Shown here piece after piece: positions 9,073-17,983 of a stretch of DNA of 64,000 nucleotides. The DNA lies in NCBI GenBank assembly GCA_045106735.1, contig JBGCEZ010000005.1, forward strand, positions 16,900 to 80,899, given 5' to 3'. This DNA comes from JBGCEZ01 sp045106735 (GTDB lineage Bacteria; Planctomycetota; Phycisphaerae; Phycisphaerales; SM1A02). Positions within the stretch are counted from its first letter, which is position 1, and each line of letters begins with the position of its first letter. The position numbers and the translations under genes were made by a program. The notes beneath the pieces are model-generated. The model saw only the letters and a program-made list of their open reading frames with translations, was not told the origin of the DNA and made no database searches.

Positions 9073-9415
9073 ACGAAACACAAACTGGCTCTGCCACTTG
9101 CTGACCCGGCCACTGTCTGAAGTCTTCACGCTCTCCGCGCCCAAGCAGGCCCAGAAGCCGAGACCGAAACCGCGGCCCGAGTTCTTGTGTCATCGTTGCA
9201 CCTATCCGCTTGGCGATTTGCCTCGGACCGGCAACTGCCCGGAATGCGGCGCCAGCATCTTCGAAACCTGGAGCCACGAGCAGTTCCTCAATGGCAACCT
9301 GCCGTGCCCGCAGTGTGGCGAAGAGCGAGGATCGCTGAACGATGGAACGCCGGCGTGTCGGCAGTGCGGCTGGCAAGACACCGAGACCGACGAATCCGCG
9401 ACCGACACTTCATGA
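9059..9415 (+). CDS. Small double zinc-ribbon protein
   Basis: The 118-residue protein contains four CxxC pairs forming two zinc ribbons: CHRCTYPL...CPECG near residues 43-63, then CPQCG...CRQCGW. The first matches the CxxCxYPL...CxECG pattern of the membrane protein at 18870-19448, so this ribbon type recurs in the genome. The ATG at 9059 lies inside the end of the AAC(3)-like gene (14-nt overlap) directly after AACGAGGG. The function is not known; such ribbons usually bind protein or nucleic acid. The stop TGA overlaps an ATG at 9412 (ATGA). Confidence 0.75.
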   Translation: MDVSERNTNWLCHLLTRPLSEVFTLSAPKQAQKPRPKPRPEFLCHRCTYPLGDLPRTGNCPECGASIFETWSHEQFLNGNLPCPQCGEERGSLNDGTPACRQCGWQDTETDESATDTS

Positions 9416-9589
9416 GAACGCCCGGCCGCATCAACCGCGGCATCCGCGGCATCCGCTTCGGATGCTTCTTCATCGCGGCGGGTGATGTGCTTGATCTCCG
9501 TCGCCGTGTTCGTCGTTGTCGTGTCAGCCGTCGTCTTTCCTCACTCCGGACTGCGCGATTGGCATGTCGAACGGTTTGGTCGACCGTAG
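9412..9589 (+). pseudogene. Possible small membrane-protein ORF split by a +1 frameshift
   Basis: An ATG at 9412 overlaps the preceding stop as ATGA. Its frame begins with a basic start and FGCFFIAAG, then turns into Arg-rich nonsense. The frame one base later continues from about 9485 as CLISVAVFVVVVSAVVFP, a convincing transmembrane helix, then a short polar tail ending at TAG 9587-9589. Joining the two gives one small membrane protein. Either a base has been gained or lost, the read is wrong, or neither frame is expressed. Confidence 0.3.
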
Positions 9590-9947
9590 CCGATCGAGCG
9601 ACCACGATCGATTGATCGCCGAAGCCGTTGAGACCACGTGGACCCCCTGGTTTCTACTCGATTCTTCCCGTGCGACCGCGCACGATTGCGCACTCGCGTC
9701 CACAACTGACACCGCGAGAGCCCGCGATTGCGCGCACCCACCTCGCGAACGCGAGGAACCAATCTCCAGAGAAACAAAGTCCAAACTTCACGCTTCGCAT
9801 CGCACCAATCCCGGCGTACGGTGCGGCCGACGGTTGTCGCTCGCGTGATGAGAGACGAACCGGGGGAACCGGATGTGGGTTCCGGGGCTGGTACGGGAGT
9901 CAGGCGCATCGCCTGTCGCTGCGCCGCTCCCTTGGAGATCCTGTCTT
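9590..9947 (+). promoter_or_regulatory. Gene-free leader with two hairpins before the metalloprotease gene
   Basis: No convincing gene lies in these 358 bases, which are less GC-rich than the surroundings around 9640-9800. Close to the next gene are two inverted repeats: GGAACC (9865-9870) with GGTTCC (9878-9883), loop 7; and CAGGCG (9901-9906) with CGCCTG (9910-9915), loop CAT. A TGGAG ribosome-binding site follows at about 9933-9937, before the ATG at 9948. The repeats could form a structured 5' UTR. I do not recognise a known riboswitch class. Confidence 0.4.
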
Positions 9948-11570
9948 ATGTCAACGTTCTTGCCGAAAGGTGCGGCGTTCTGCTGCGCCGCGATCGTCGC
10001 GACCACCGCGGGCGCTTCTTCCGTCGACCAACCACCGATCGAATCCGTGCTCGCGCAGCACGGCCTTGCCCACGGCACGCTGGTCACGCTGCCCGTGAAC
10101 CCTGTTCCGGGCCATGCGTACCTCGCCCCGCTCGTCGCCGAACAGACGGTTGGCATCCTCGAGCTCGAACCGTTCTCCGTGCGCAGCGACTCCTTTCGTT
10201 TGATCGAAGCCGGAGCCAACGGGCTGCAAGAGATCGACCCGGGCCCTGTCCGCACGTACCGCGGCCGATTGGCTGGCGCGGTCGACGCGTCGGTGTCGGG
10301 CGCCGCGGTCGAAGGCGGACTCGAAGCGATCATCATCTTCGACGACGGCCGGCGATTGGCCATCGAGCCGGTCGGAGGCACCGCCGCCCGGCCCGGCCTC
10401 CACGTGGTGTACGACCCCGCCGAGATCATCTCCGGCGACCACGCATGCGGCGTCAGCGGCGATGCAATGCGCATCAGTCCCAAAGCCGGCCCGGCCCACA
10501 GTGGGCGCGACGAATTGCACGGCCATGACGGCGCGGTCGAGGGCGGCGCGCTGCAGATCGCCGAACTTGCCTGCGACGCGGACTACGAGTATTTCCTTGA
10601 CTACGGAAGTACTGCAGCCGTCGGTGCCCGGATCGAGTCCGTCATCAACACGATGAATCAACAGTACGAATCCGAAGTCGGCATCTCCCACGAGTTGACG
10701 ACCATCATTGTTCGGTCGACGAGCAACGATCCGTACTCATCGTCAAACGCCGAAACGCTGCTCAATCAGTTCCGCAATCATTGGCAGAGTTCGCAGGGCT
10801 CGGTTCCTCGAGACGTCGCCCAGCTCTTCACCGGCAAGGAGATCGACGGCGGCACCATCGGCATTGCCTGGATCGGCGCCGTGTGCACCAGTTTCGGCTA
10901 CGGCATGGTGCAGTCCGACTTCAACAACAACTTCGCCAGCGCGACGGATCTCTCCGCCCACGAACTCGGGCACAATTGGAACGCCGACCACTGCTCGTGC
11001 ACGTCATTCACGATGAATCCGTTCATCGTCTCGGCCAACACGTTCAGTCCGACATTCACCCGCGGCGATATTGCATCGTTCCGCAACAACCGCACCTGCC
11101 TGGAAGATGGCGGCGGCAACCCGCCTCCTCCGCCAAGCGGGGATCTGGACATCACCTCGGCGACCGTCTTCGTCGGCAGCGTTGCCGGCGGGACCGTCGG
11201 AAGCCTCATCAACAGCGACAACGATCGTGTGTTGCTCGACTCCGAACGGGTTTCGAACAGTCGCGACCGGACGGACTTGCGCGTCATTTACAACGGAGCG
11301 AGCAATTCCGGATCCTTGACCGTGGCGGTTGAACTGTCGGTCTCGACCACCATTCGTACGCAGATATTCATTCGCAACCAGTCGAACAATAGCTGGAAGC
11401 GATTGGCTCGGTTCAATGGACCATCCAACGACACGCTCTACACGTTCACGAACCTCTCGGCGGGAACGTACGTGAATGGAAGTGGAGAAGTTGAGGTTCG
11501 GGTCTACAGCAATCGCCGCAACCGACCACACCAGATGCGCATCGACCGCATGACCGTGACGTCGAACTAG
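9948..11570 (+). CDS. Secreted zinc metalloprotease, reprolysin (M12)-like
   Basis: From the ATG at 9948 (TGGAG about 11 nt upstream) the product has 540 residues. It opens with a signal peptide (about residues 1-24), followed by a prodomain-like region of ~190 residues. The metzincin catalytic motif HELGHNWNADH spans residues 338-348, and a Met-turn-like methionine follows in SFTMNPF. Cysteines around the active site (CTSFGYG, HCSCTSF) probably pair, as expected for an extracellular enzyme. A Pro-rich linker (NPPPPPSGD) leads to a C-terminal beta-rich domain of ~130 residues, probably for substrate or surface binding. It is presumably a secreted endopeptidase. A strong hairpin terminator follows at 11660-11693. 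Confidence 0.88.
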   Translation: MSTFLPKGAAFCCAAIVATTAGASSVDQPPIESVLAQHGLAHGTLVTLPVNPVPGHAYLAPLVAEQTVGILELEPFSVRSDSFRLIEAGANGLQEIDPGPVRTYRGRLAGAVDASVSGAAVEGGLEAIIIFDDGRRLAIEPVGGTAARPGLHVVYDPAEIISGDHACGVSGDAMRISPKAGPAHSGRDELHGHDGAVEGGALQIAELACDADYEYFLDYGSTAAVGARIESVINTMNQQYESEVGISHELTTIIVRSTSNDPYSSSNAETLLNQFRNHWQSSQGSVPRDVAQLFTGKEIDGGTIGIAWIGAVCTSFGYGMVQSDFNNNFASATDLSAHELGHNWNADHCSCTSFTMNPFIVSANTFSPTFTRGDIASFRNNRTCLEDGGGNPPPPPSGDLDITSATVFVGSVAGGTVGSLINSDNDRVLLDSERVSNSRDRTDLRVIYNGASNSGSLTVAVELSVSTTIRTQIFIRNQSNNSWKRLARFNGPSNDTLYTFTNLSAGTYVNGSGEVEVRVYSNRRNRPHQMRIDRMTVTSN

Positions 11571-11659
11571 GCGGACGCCGCGATGGCACGCCGGCGCCAC
11601 GCAACGACGCCACCGACGGCGTCGGAACAAGATGCCGAACGCCAGCGCATGACGAGAAC

Positions 11660-11693
11660 GCGGGCGGCAGATCCATCGAGATCTGCCGCCCGC
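11660..11693. terminator. Hairpin terminator between convergent genes
   Basis: A perfect 14-bp stem (left arm 11660-11673, right arm 11680-11693) encloses a 6-nt loop, CATCGA. It lies between the ends of the plus-strand metalloprotease gene and the minus-strand gene at 11785, so it could serve both strands. No T-run follows directly. Confidence 0.75.
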
Positions 11694-11784
11694 ACGTCGT
11701 TGGCTCAATTGACGTTCACGGCTCGGTGGCGGCACGCAACGTTGGCCGCGAGCAGCAGTCCCGCCGACCCAAACCCACCGAGTC

Positions 11785-12924
11785 TCACCCGCGTTTCAGC
11801 GCGTACGTCGCGCCACCGGTCACGAGCGATGCCGAATCGCCCTCGAAGTCGCCTTCGAACGTGAAGGTCTCTCCGCCGTACTTGAACGTTCCTTTGAAGT
11901 TGCCGCTGGTCTGCTCCGTCAGCGTGCCGTCGAGCGCGAGGTCGCCGAGCGTGAGCGTGGCCACCGAACCTTTGACGACCATGGTCAGCCCGTCGCCGGA
12001 CCAGGTCCCGTCGAGATCGCTCGCGGGCTCCTTTTCACCGCCGAGGGGATTGCTCTTGGCCGGCCGAATCGCCGGGGCCGCGACGCGACCTGCGGATCCA
12101 GAAGCACCGAAGACCACGCCATTGCGAACCTTCATGGCCCCGGTGCCTTGCATGGTGATCTCCATGCCCTGCTGCACTGCCTTGCCGTCCATCACCACGG
12201 TACCGTCGACCGTTGCCTTCATGACCAGACCGGTGGCGAGGTCGACGATGACCGGCCCGGTGATGTCCGTCTTCATGTTCATACCATCGGCCGTTTCATC
12301 CATCGTTCCGCGCGCGCTCAACACGGCGACCTGACGGCCGGCCATCTCTGTGAACTTCTCGACCCGAAACGTCACCCGGCTTGCTTCCGCACCGGGCGCC
12401 GCGTTCGCTGACGAACCGAAGCTTCCTTCCCATTCATCGCCGACGTCCACCGGCTTCTTGGGCAGGAATCCATCATCAAGGACGACCAAATCGGCGATCG
12501 CTTGCCGCGTGACATCGTCGACGGCGTCCGAAGGTTCAAGGGTGACCGTCTTCCCCTTCACCGTCACCGTGACGGTCTGACCGCCGACGCTGAACGGGAT
12601 CGGAGCTTCACCGCCCATGCCGCTCGTGCTTCCGCCACACGAGTCATCGAAGGTCATGCGAACGCGGGTCGGCCGACCGTTCGCCGACTCAAGCACCTCG
12701 GCTGATCCCTTCATGATCTGGCTCATCTTCTGATCGAACTTCATCTGCTGGCCCATCAGATCCATGCTGATGGACAGATCCAGACGCATTGTGTTGTCGA
12801 ACGAGAACTTCAGGCCGCTCGGCACCGCGTACTGAATCGTCTCTGCCGCCAATGCGGTCCCGGCGAGCACAAGTGATGCCACCGCAACGGCGACGGTTCG
12901 AAAACGTGGACTGATGGTTCGCAT
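11785..12924 (-). CDS. Exported protein of unknown function (DUF6263-like beta-rich protein)
   Basis: The 379-residue product starts at the ATG whose complement is 12922-12924. This was chosen because it yields a clean signal peptide (basic start, VAVAVASLVLAGTALAA); the frame is open further upstream. The mature part is beta-rich with repeated Gly/Thr/Asp turns. A long central region includes DVGDEWEGSF, resembling proteins with a 'P(V/I)xVGDxW' motif that measure or bind lipid-like ligands; this is a weak resemblance. After a linker with KSNPLGGEK, the C-terminal ~75 residues form a small repeated-strand domain (GTWSGDGL, LDGTLTEQTSGNFKGTFKYGG). The NPLG tetrapeptide also occurs five times in the next minus-strand gene, which suggests a link. 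It is probably periplasmic. Confidence 0.7.
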   Translation of the reverse strand: MRTISPRFRTVAVAVASLVLAGTALAAETIQYAVPSGLKFSFDNTMRLDLSISMDLMGQQMKFDQKMSQIMKGSAEVLESANGRPTRVRMTFDDSCGGSTSGMGGEAPIPFSVGGQTVTVTVKGKTVTLEPSDAVDDVTRQAIADLVVLDDGFLPKKPVDVGDEWEGSFGSSANAAPGAEASRVTFRVEKFTEMAGRQVAVLSARGTMDETADGMNMKTDITGPVIVDLATGLVMKATVDGTVVMDGKAVQQGMEITMQGTGAMKVRNGVVFGASGSAGRVAAPAIRPAKSNPLGGEKEPASDLDGTWSGDGLTMVVKGSVATLTLGDLALDGTLTEQTSGNFKGTFKYGGETFTFEGDFEGDSASLVTGGATYALKRG

Positions 12925-13264
12925 GGAGTTCCATTCTTCAAAGGGCCGGCCACGAACGCATGGCGGCAGAACTGCAAGTTTCAGATGCCAGGCGGAGCAA
13001 CGGGACAGCGTACCGTCGACCTCGACCGCCGTCACGATGTCGTCCCAGACCAAGCGACCCCAAGAGCATGAGGAGTTTGGCGCCGCATTCGACGCACGGG
13101 AAGACGTTCGACTCGACCTCAGATTGACACGAGGAGATCGCCCGCCCGCCGCGACGCCGCGGACTGACGCACTGCGACGGACCGCGACGCACCGCGACGC
13201 ACCGTCGCACCATCCGCACCACCCGCGACCGAACGCGACCCCGTCACACCGCGCGTCGCCCGAT
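12925..13264. other. Gene-free spacer with short GC-rich repeats
   Basis: These 340 bases separate two minus-strand genes. The stretch around 13145-13205 contains repeated CCGCGACGCA-like decamers. No promoter, hairpin terminator or plausible small gene could be supported. Confidence 0.4.
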
Positions 13265-14926
13265 CTAACGCTTCAGGACTTCCCCGCCGATCCAGACGTC
13301 GACCTCGCCGGTCTCGTCATCGGTCGACAGATGCACGGGCCAACTGCGCCGGCTTCCGTCAGGATCAGTCAAGAAGACGCGGCCGCCGCGTACGACGTAC
13401 TGGCCAAGAACATCGTCGCGATCGGAACCGATGGCAAAACCGCCACCGGAATCAAATGAACCGGATGCACCAGACCACCGGCTGTTGGTGAAGGTTCCAT
13501 CCGCCCGAAACGCAACCGTGCCTCCCGCTCCGATGCCCCCCTCCATCGCGGCGAATCCGGAGTAGTAGAGCCACTGCCGCTTTCCGACCAGTGCGTATCC
13601 GTCTGGCGCGAGTTGGGTGACGTGCATGCGCGCACGCCCATCGACCAGGACGTCGCCATCAATCTCGAGCGTTTCCACTTCGCCGGTGGCGTAGTGCAAG
13701 ATCACCGCATCGCCTCGCACGTAGTAGTTGCCGAGCATGTGCCCGTGGGTGTCGGCCAAGGCAACCGCATCGAATTGATTGATGCCTTCGGGCGGCACAT
13801 CTTCGGAGAATCGCCCGTCGGGCCAGAAGACATACATGTGGTGCACGACGTCCATCCGCATGGTGGCATCGAAGTTCATGCCGTACGCGATGCGCGTTCC
13901 CCAATACATGCCACGAAGTGGACCGCCGACCGGGGCCCCAACGAGCGGCCGGCCGCGCTCCGCCGCGCTCTCGATCGTCGCCACGAATGACTCGAACGTG
14001 CGGCTGTGCTGGGCCACGTCCTCCGTTCGGCTGGGGATCGCGACAATGACATCGGCCCGGCCGCCGCGCTGAAAGGCCGCCATGACCAGCACGTCCTCAA
14101 GGTCACCGTCGTCGTCGCGCACCGCCGCGGCGGCGAGTTGCACCGCTTTGCCGGCCGGCGTCACGGTCGGTCGCCAGGCCATCATCTCGGCGGTGTGCGA
14201 CTCTTCTTCGCGTTGCACGTACGCACGAACCTGCCCTGCAGCCCAGGCGCGAAGGCCGGCGACATCGCCGGACCGTTCCGCCCCGGGCAGGATCAGGATC
14301 TCGAGGTACGAATCCAAGTCCGTCCAGTCCTCGGGCCGGAGCTCGGCCACGCCGTCGTCGACCCGCATCTCCCAGCCGAGCGGCAGGGGGAAGATGAGGT
14401 TCCCCCACTGACGAAGCGGGCGGCCGGTGGCGTCGGCCGGAGCCCACGCGCGGATCGCGGCCTCTGATGCATCGCGTGGCCCGGGATTCGCGTCGGCCAC
14501 CACCGCCGATCCGGCACCGGAGGTGGGACTGGAAGCGAGACCGGTACTGGCCCCGGAAGCGGCCCCGGAAGCGGCCCCGGAAGCGGCACCGGAAGCGGCA
14601 CCGGCACCGCGGGCCAGCGGATTGGCGGCACCGGGAGCGGACGAATTCCCGAGTGGATTGGCCGCCCTACGGCCAGGCTGCCGCCCGAGGGGGTTGGCCG
14701 CTTGGCCGAGTGGATTCCCGGGAGGATCACTGGCCCGGCCGAGCGGATTCGCGGGCGCGGCCTCGGCGCCCTTTGGCTGGAGCGGACGCTCTGGCGGATC
14801 GGTGCATCCGGCCGCCGACCCCGCCAGTCCGGCCATCGCCCCGATCGCCATCGCGGACGCCGCCGCGCGAACGGTTCTTCCTCGGCACCCAATCCGATCG
14901 TTGTTTCGATCTGCATTTCGACGCAT
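13265..14926 (-). CDS. Lipoprotein with NPLG repeats and a WD-like beta-rich C-terminal region, unknown function
   Basis: The start (complement of 14924-14926, 553 aa) is fixed by a perfect AAGGAGG about 7 nt upstream. An N-terminal hydrophobic stretch ends in GSAAGC, a lipobox, with Asp two residues later at mature position +3. Then comes a ~110-residue disordered region holding NPLG or NPLA five times and a GAAS tandem repeat from a 12-bp DNA repeat. The middle third contains a domain beginning WGNLIFPLPLGWEM, typical of 'gene product with predicted surface exposure' type modules, with membrane-distal Glu/Asp. The last ~220 residues are beta-rich with repeated motifs such as GTRIAYGMNFD, GNYYVRGD and GQYVVRGG. 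It is likely anchored in a membrane by lipid. Role unknown. Confidence 0.75.
   Translation of the reverse strand: MRRNADRNNDRIGCRGRTVRAAASAMAIGAMAGLAGSAAGCTDPPERPLQPKGAEAAPANPLGRASDPPGNPLGQAANPLGRQPGRRAANPLGNSSAPGAANPLARGAGAASGAASGAASGAASGASTGLASSPTSGAGSAVVADANPGPRDASEAAIRAWAPADATGRPLRQWGNLIFPLPLGWEMRVDDGVAELRPEDWTDLDSYLEILILPGAERSGDVAGLRAWAAGQVRAYVQREEESHTAEMMAWRPTVTPAGKAVQLAAAAVRDDDGDLEDVLVMAAFQRGGRADVIVAIPSRTEDVAQHSRTFESFVATIESAAERGRPLVGAPVGGPLRGMYWGTRIAYGMNFDATMRMDVVHHMYVFWPDGRFSEDVPPEGINQFDAVALADTHGHMLGNYYVRGDAVILHYATGEVETLEIDGDVLVDGRARMHVTQLAPDGYALVGKRQWLYYSGFAAMEGGIGAGGTVAFRADGTFTNSRWSGASGSFDSGGGFAIGSDRDDVLGQYVVRGGRVFLTDPDGSRRSWPVHLSTDDETGEVDVWIGGEVLKR
14549..14604 (-). repeat. 12-bp tandem repeat encoding GAAS
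   Basis: About four and a half units of CCCCGGAAGCGG (with a CACC variant) lie in frame in the lipoprotein gene and encode a run of Gly-Ala-Ala-Ser. Confidence 0.85.
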
Positions 14927-15066
14927 GGAACGCCTCCTTCCCACCGCCCCCGCGCCTTCCCCGTCGCGCGGCCCCATGAACCTCGCACCGCGGACCATCG
15001 TAGACCGGCGTCGGGCGAATGCCCCCTCGGCACGCTCCACCCGCGTTCCCGACGCCTGAGGGCTGC

Positions 15067-15072
15067 TAGGCT
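15067..15072 (+). promoter_or_regulatory. Possible -10 element for the FHA-GAF histidine kinase
   Basis: TAGGCT lies 51 nt before the TTG start and would give a ~45-nt leader that contains the GGAG site. No convincing -35 box is seen. Confidence 0.25.
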
Positions 15073-15123
15073 GACCATGCCGCGCCGAATCGCCGCCTGA
15101 TCCCGCGGCACGGAGACGCCCCC

Positions 15124-16851
15124 TTGCTGCTGCTGCAGGTCCTCCAAGGCCCCGACAAGGGCCGCCAGTTTGAGCTTCCTGCCCATGAGCCGCAGCTCAT
15201 TGGCCGCAGCAGTGAAGCGCTGCCGATTACCGACACCACGGTGAGCCGGCGCCATTCCGAACTCACTCCCGACGACGGAACGTGGTTCATCCGCGATCTG
15301 GAGTCGGCCAATGGCACTTACGTCAACGGGCGGCGCATTCGGGAACGTACGCGACTGGAACCCGGTGACCAGTTTCGCTGCGGGTCCTCGCTGTTTCTGT
15401 TGACGTCGCGGACCGACGGCACCGGCGGATCCGCCGCCGTCTTGCTCGAAGACGACGAACTCGACGTCACCATTGAGCGAACCAGCGACCCGAATGACGA
15501 TTCCATGGTGCTCGCTTCGCCCGACCCGGTCCGAGCCGCGGTCGAACATCTCCGCATCATCGAGGAGATCACCCGCATCGCGGCGGAAACGCTGGAGCGC
15601 GACGAGCTGCTCGAACGGGTGATGGACGTGGTGTTCGCCGAGATCGGGCCGGACCGAGGGTTCGTGCTCATGGGCGAACTGTCGCGCGAGTCCGCCGGCC
15701 CAATGGAAATGGCGGTGATGCGGTACCGCAAGCCGGTGCTCGGGGAGTCGTCGCCCCCCGGCGGCCCGGTCCCGGGCGCCCGGCGCCCGGCGGGCCGCAT
15801 TCCCGTGAGCCGCACGATCATTCGGCACGTGCGGGAAAGCGGCGAGGGCGTCCTTTCCACCAATGCGATGCACGACGATCGGTTCGCCAGCGGCGACTCG
15901 GTGCAGGACTACGGCATCCGTTCGGCCATTTGCGTGCCGATCACGACCGGAGAGCGCATCTTCGGCGTGATGCACGTGGACTCGCAGCTCGCGAACTTCA
16001 CGTTCACCGACCAGCAGTTGCGCTTGCTCCGATCCGTCGGCCGGCTCACGGGCCTGGCCCTGCGGTCGATTGAACTGGTCGAAGCCCGCGTGCGGGACGA
16101 GCGGCTGGCCGTCATGGGCCAGACCGTCGCCAGCCTCAGCCACTCGATCAAGAACATCCTTCAGGGACTGCGCGGCGGGGCCGACGCCGTCGAACTCGCC
16201 CTGAACAAGGACGACCTCGGCCTGGCCCGCGAAGGCTGGCCGATCCTCGCCCGGAACCTCGACCGGATTCTGAACCTGACGATGAACATGCTCGCGTACT
16301 CCCGCGAGACCGGCGTGGACATCGAGATGCTCGATCTGGCCGACCTGATCGACGAGGCCCGCGAGTTGATCCAGCGCCAGTGCGACGCCCGTCGCATCGC
16401 CCTGATCGTGGAGCTGGACGAACACATGCCGCCGGTCCCGGGCGACCCGGCTGGCCTGCACCAGGTGCTGATGAACCTCTTGATGAACGCGGCCGAGGCC
16501 GCTCCGCCGCGGCGCGGGGTCATCACCCTCCGGACCGAGTTCCTGGCCGACGAACAGACCTACGCCGTCCACGTCTCGGACAATGGCCCGGGCATGGACG
16601 GCGGCGAGATCGAGCGGGCCTTCGAGCCGTTCGCCACGACCAAGGGGCAGCGTGGGACCGGGCTGGGGCTCGCGGTATCCCGAAAGATCGCCCGCCAGCA
16701 CGGAGGCCGGGTGGTCATCGACTCGACGCCGGGCGAAGGGACGACGGTCAGCCTGGTGCTGCCATCCGGCCAGTCGGAAGAGGATCCGAGCGCGACGTTT
16801 CTCCCCCGGGAAGAGCGAGACGACGGTTTCGCCGCCCGCCCGGGAGACTGA
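15124..16851 (+). CDS. FHA-GAF sensor histidine kinase
   Basis: The product has 575 residues from a TTG start with GGAG at 15112-15115; no ATG is available before the FHA domain. Domains in order: FHA (about 1-95; IGRSSE, SRRHSE and NGTYVNG, the phosphothreonine-binding signature), GAF (about 140-315; ICVPITTGERIFGVMHVD), a DHp helix with the phospho-acceptor His340 in SLSHSIKN, and a HATPase domain with N-box NLLMNAAEA, G1 DNGPGMD, F-box FEPFATTK and G2 GTGLGLAV. There is no transmembrane segment, so it is a soluble kinase that may read phosphoproteins through FHA and a small ligand through GAF. No response regulator is adjacent, so its partner is unknown. Confidence 0.92.
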   Translation: MLLLQVLQGPDKGRQFELPAHEPQLIGRSSEALPITDTTVSRRHSELTPDDGTWFIRDLESANGTYVNGRRIRERTRLEPGDQFRCGSSLFLLTSRTDGTGGSAAVLLEDDELDVTIERTSDPNDDSMVLASPDPVRAAVEHLRIIEEITRIAAETLERDELLERVMDVVFAEIGPDRGFVLMGELSRESAGPMEMAVMRYRKPVLGESSPPGGPVPGARRPAGRIPVSRTIIRHVRESGEGVLSTNAMHDDRFASGDSVQDYGIRSAICVPITTGERIFGVMHVDSQLANFTFTDQQLRLLRSVGRLTGLALRSIELVEARVRDERLAVMGQTVASLSHSIKNILQGLRGGADAVELALNKDDLGLAREGWPILARNLDRILNLTMNMLAYSRETGVDIEMLDLADLIDEARELIQRQCDARRIALIVELDEHMPPVPGDPAGLHQVLMNLLMNAAEAAPPRRGVITLRTEFLADEQTYAVHVSDNGPGMDGGEIERAFEPFATTKGQRGTGLGLAVSRKIARQHGGRVVIDSTPGEGTTVSLVLPSGQSEEDPSATFLPREERDDGFAARPGD

Positions 16852-17188
16852 TGGCCCACGACGCGGCCAACCGGCCCGGCGGACGGGCCGGCGGACGGGC
16901 CGACGGACGGGCCAACTCCGACATCGCGCGGAATCTGCCCGCTTGACGCCCCATCTCGGCCGGATCTGCTCGCGACGCGGTCATTCTGACGCTTCGGAAC
17001 CGCACCTTCTCCGAATCAAGCGACTTCCTCTCGCTCCTTCCGCGACCTCGGTTGACCATCCCGGGGCCATGCGGCCGATACACCGAGACCTCCCCGGAAC
17101 GTCTCGGGTCCCCAATCGGGACGCCGAATCCGCTTCGGGGCCTCCAAGCCGACCTATCATGCCTGCCTTCGCAGGAGGACTTCGACGC
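16852..17188 (+). other. Intergenic region with a 12-bp tandem repeat and the clpP leader
   Basis: These 337 bases contain three 12-bp units of GGCGGACGGGCC at 16878-16913, then no recognisable gene. Near the 3' end are TATCAT (17155-17160) and the strong GCAGGAGGA ribosome-binding site (17171-17179) of the first clpP gene. Confidence 0.6.
17155..17160 (+). promoter_or_regulatory. Possible -10 element for the first clpP gene
   Basis: TATCAT, identical to the box before panB, would start transcription about 22 nt before the ATG, leaving room for the GCAGGAGGA site. The -35 region is weak. Confidence 0.35.
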
Positions 17189-17902
17189 ATGCACCACCCC
17201 GGACCCCCCCACGCCGGCACTCCGGCCTCTGATCCGGTTGATCTGACCCGACTCGCCGCGAGCCGCGGCGTTGCCGCCGGCGCGGCCATGGGCTACCCCG
17301 GCCTTCCCGAGATCGTCAACGCGGCCAACTACCAGCGCACGCGGGAAATGACGATCGACGAGATCCTGCTCGAGAACAGGGTCATCTTCCTGATCGGCGA
17401 GATCAATCACGTCTCGGCCGCCCGGGTCATGATGCAGATGCTCTACCTCGAGGATCAGAAGCGAGGCCAGGAGATCAATCTGTACATCAACAGCCCCGGC
17501 GGGGCCGTGGATGACACGTTGGCCCTGTACGACACGATGCAGTTCATCTCGTCCAAGGTCGCCACGTACTGCATCGGCCGGGCCTATTCCGGCGGCGCGG
17601 TCCTGCTGGCCTCCGGCGAAGCCGAGCGACGCTACATCCTGCCGCACGCCAAGGTCATGATCCACCAGCCGTACGGCGGGGTCACCGGCCAGACGACGGA
17701 CGTCCAGATCCAGGCCGAGCAGATCATCGCGGCCAAGCGAACGCTCAATGAGATCTTGGCCAAGCACACCGGTCAGACCGTCGACCAAGTGGCCGAGGAC
17801 GGAGAACGCGACAAGTTCTTCACCGCCGCCGAAGCCAAGGCGTACGGCCTCGTCGACGAAGTCTTCGCCCTCGAAGGCCGCAAGGAAGAGAAGAAGTCCT
17901 GA
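17189..17902 (+). CDS. clpP: ATP-dependent Clp protease proteolytic subunit, first copy
   Basis: This ClpP forms part of the barrel-shaped serine protease that degrades proteins unfolded by ClpX/ClpA/ClpC. The ATG at 17189 follows GCAGGAGGA and gives 237 residues, about 30 more than E. coli ClpP at the N-terminus. Triad equivalents are all present: Ser in GRAYSGGAVLL, His in VMIHQPYGG and Asp in GERDKFF. The Ser loop is unusual (AYSGG where most ClpPs have AASMG), and the N-terminal axial-loop region differs. A second, distinct clpP follows after 81 nt. Two non-identical ClpPs in tandem recall systems that build mixed ClpP1P2 barrels. Confidence 0.95.
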   Translation: MHHPGPPHAGTPASDPVDLTRLAASRGVAAGAAMGYPGLPEIVNAANYQRTREMTIDEILLENRVIFLIGEINHVSAARVMMQMLYLEDQKRGQEINLYINSPGGAVDDTLALYDTMQFISSKVATYCIGRAYSGGAVLLASGEAERRYILPHAKVMIHQPYGGVTGQTTDVQIQAEQIIAAKRTLNEILAKHTGQTVDQVAEDGERDKFFTAAEAKAYGLVDEVFALEGRKEEKKS

Positions 17903-17983
17903 GTCCGCGGCGGCCCCGGTCGCCCGGCCCAGCCTCATCGCTTCTCCCGCACCCGCCCATCGCCATCCAGCGAGTCCAGACAC

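Noticed and set aside
9842..9947. A known riboswitch class before the metalloprotease gene
   Set aside because: I compared from memory with c-di-GMP, cobalamin, glycine and ykkC-type cores and found no conserved core sequence. Only the two hairpins are reported.
14293..16701. An 802-residue minus-strand open frame across the FHA-GAF kinase
   Set aside because: The kinase motifs are on the plus strand; the minus frame is compositionally biased and also overlaps the lipoprotein gene.
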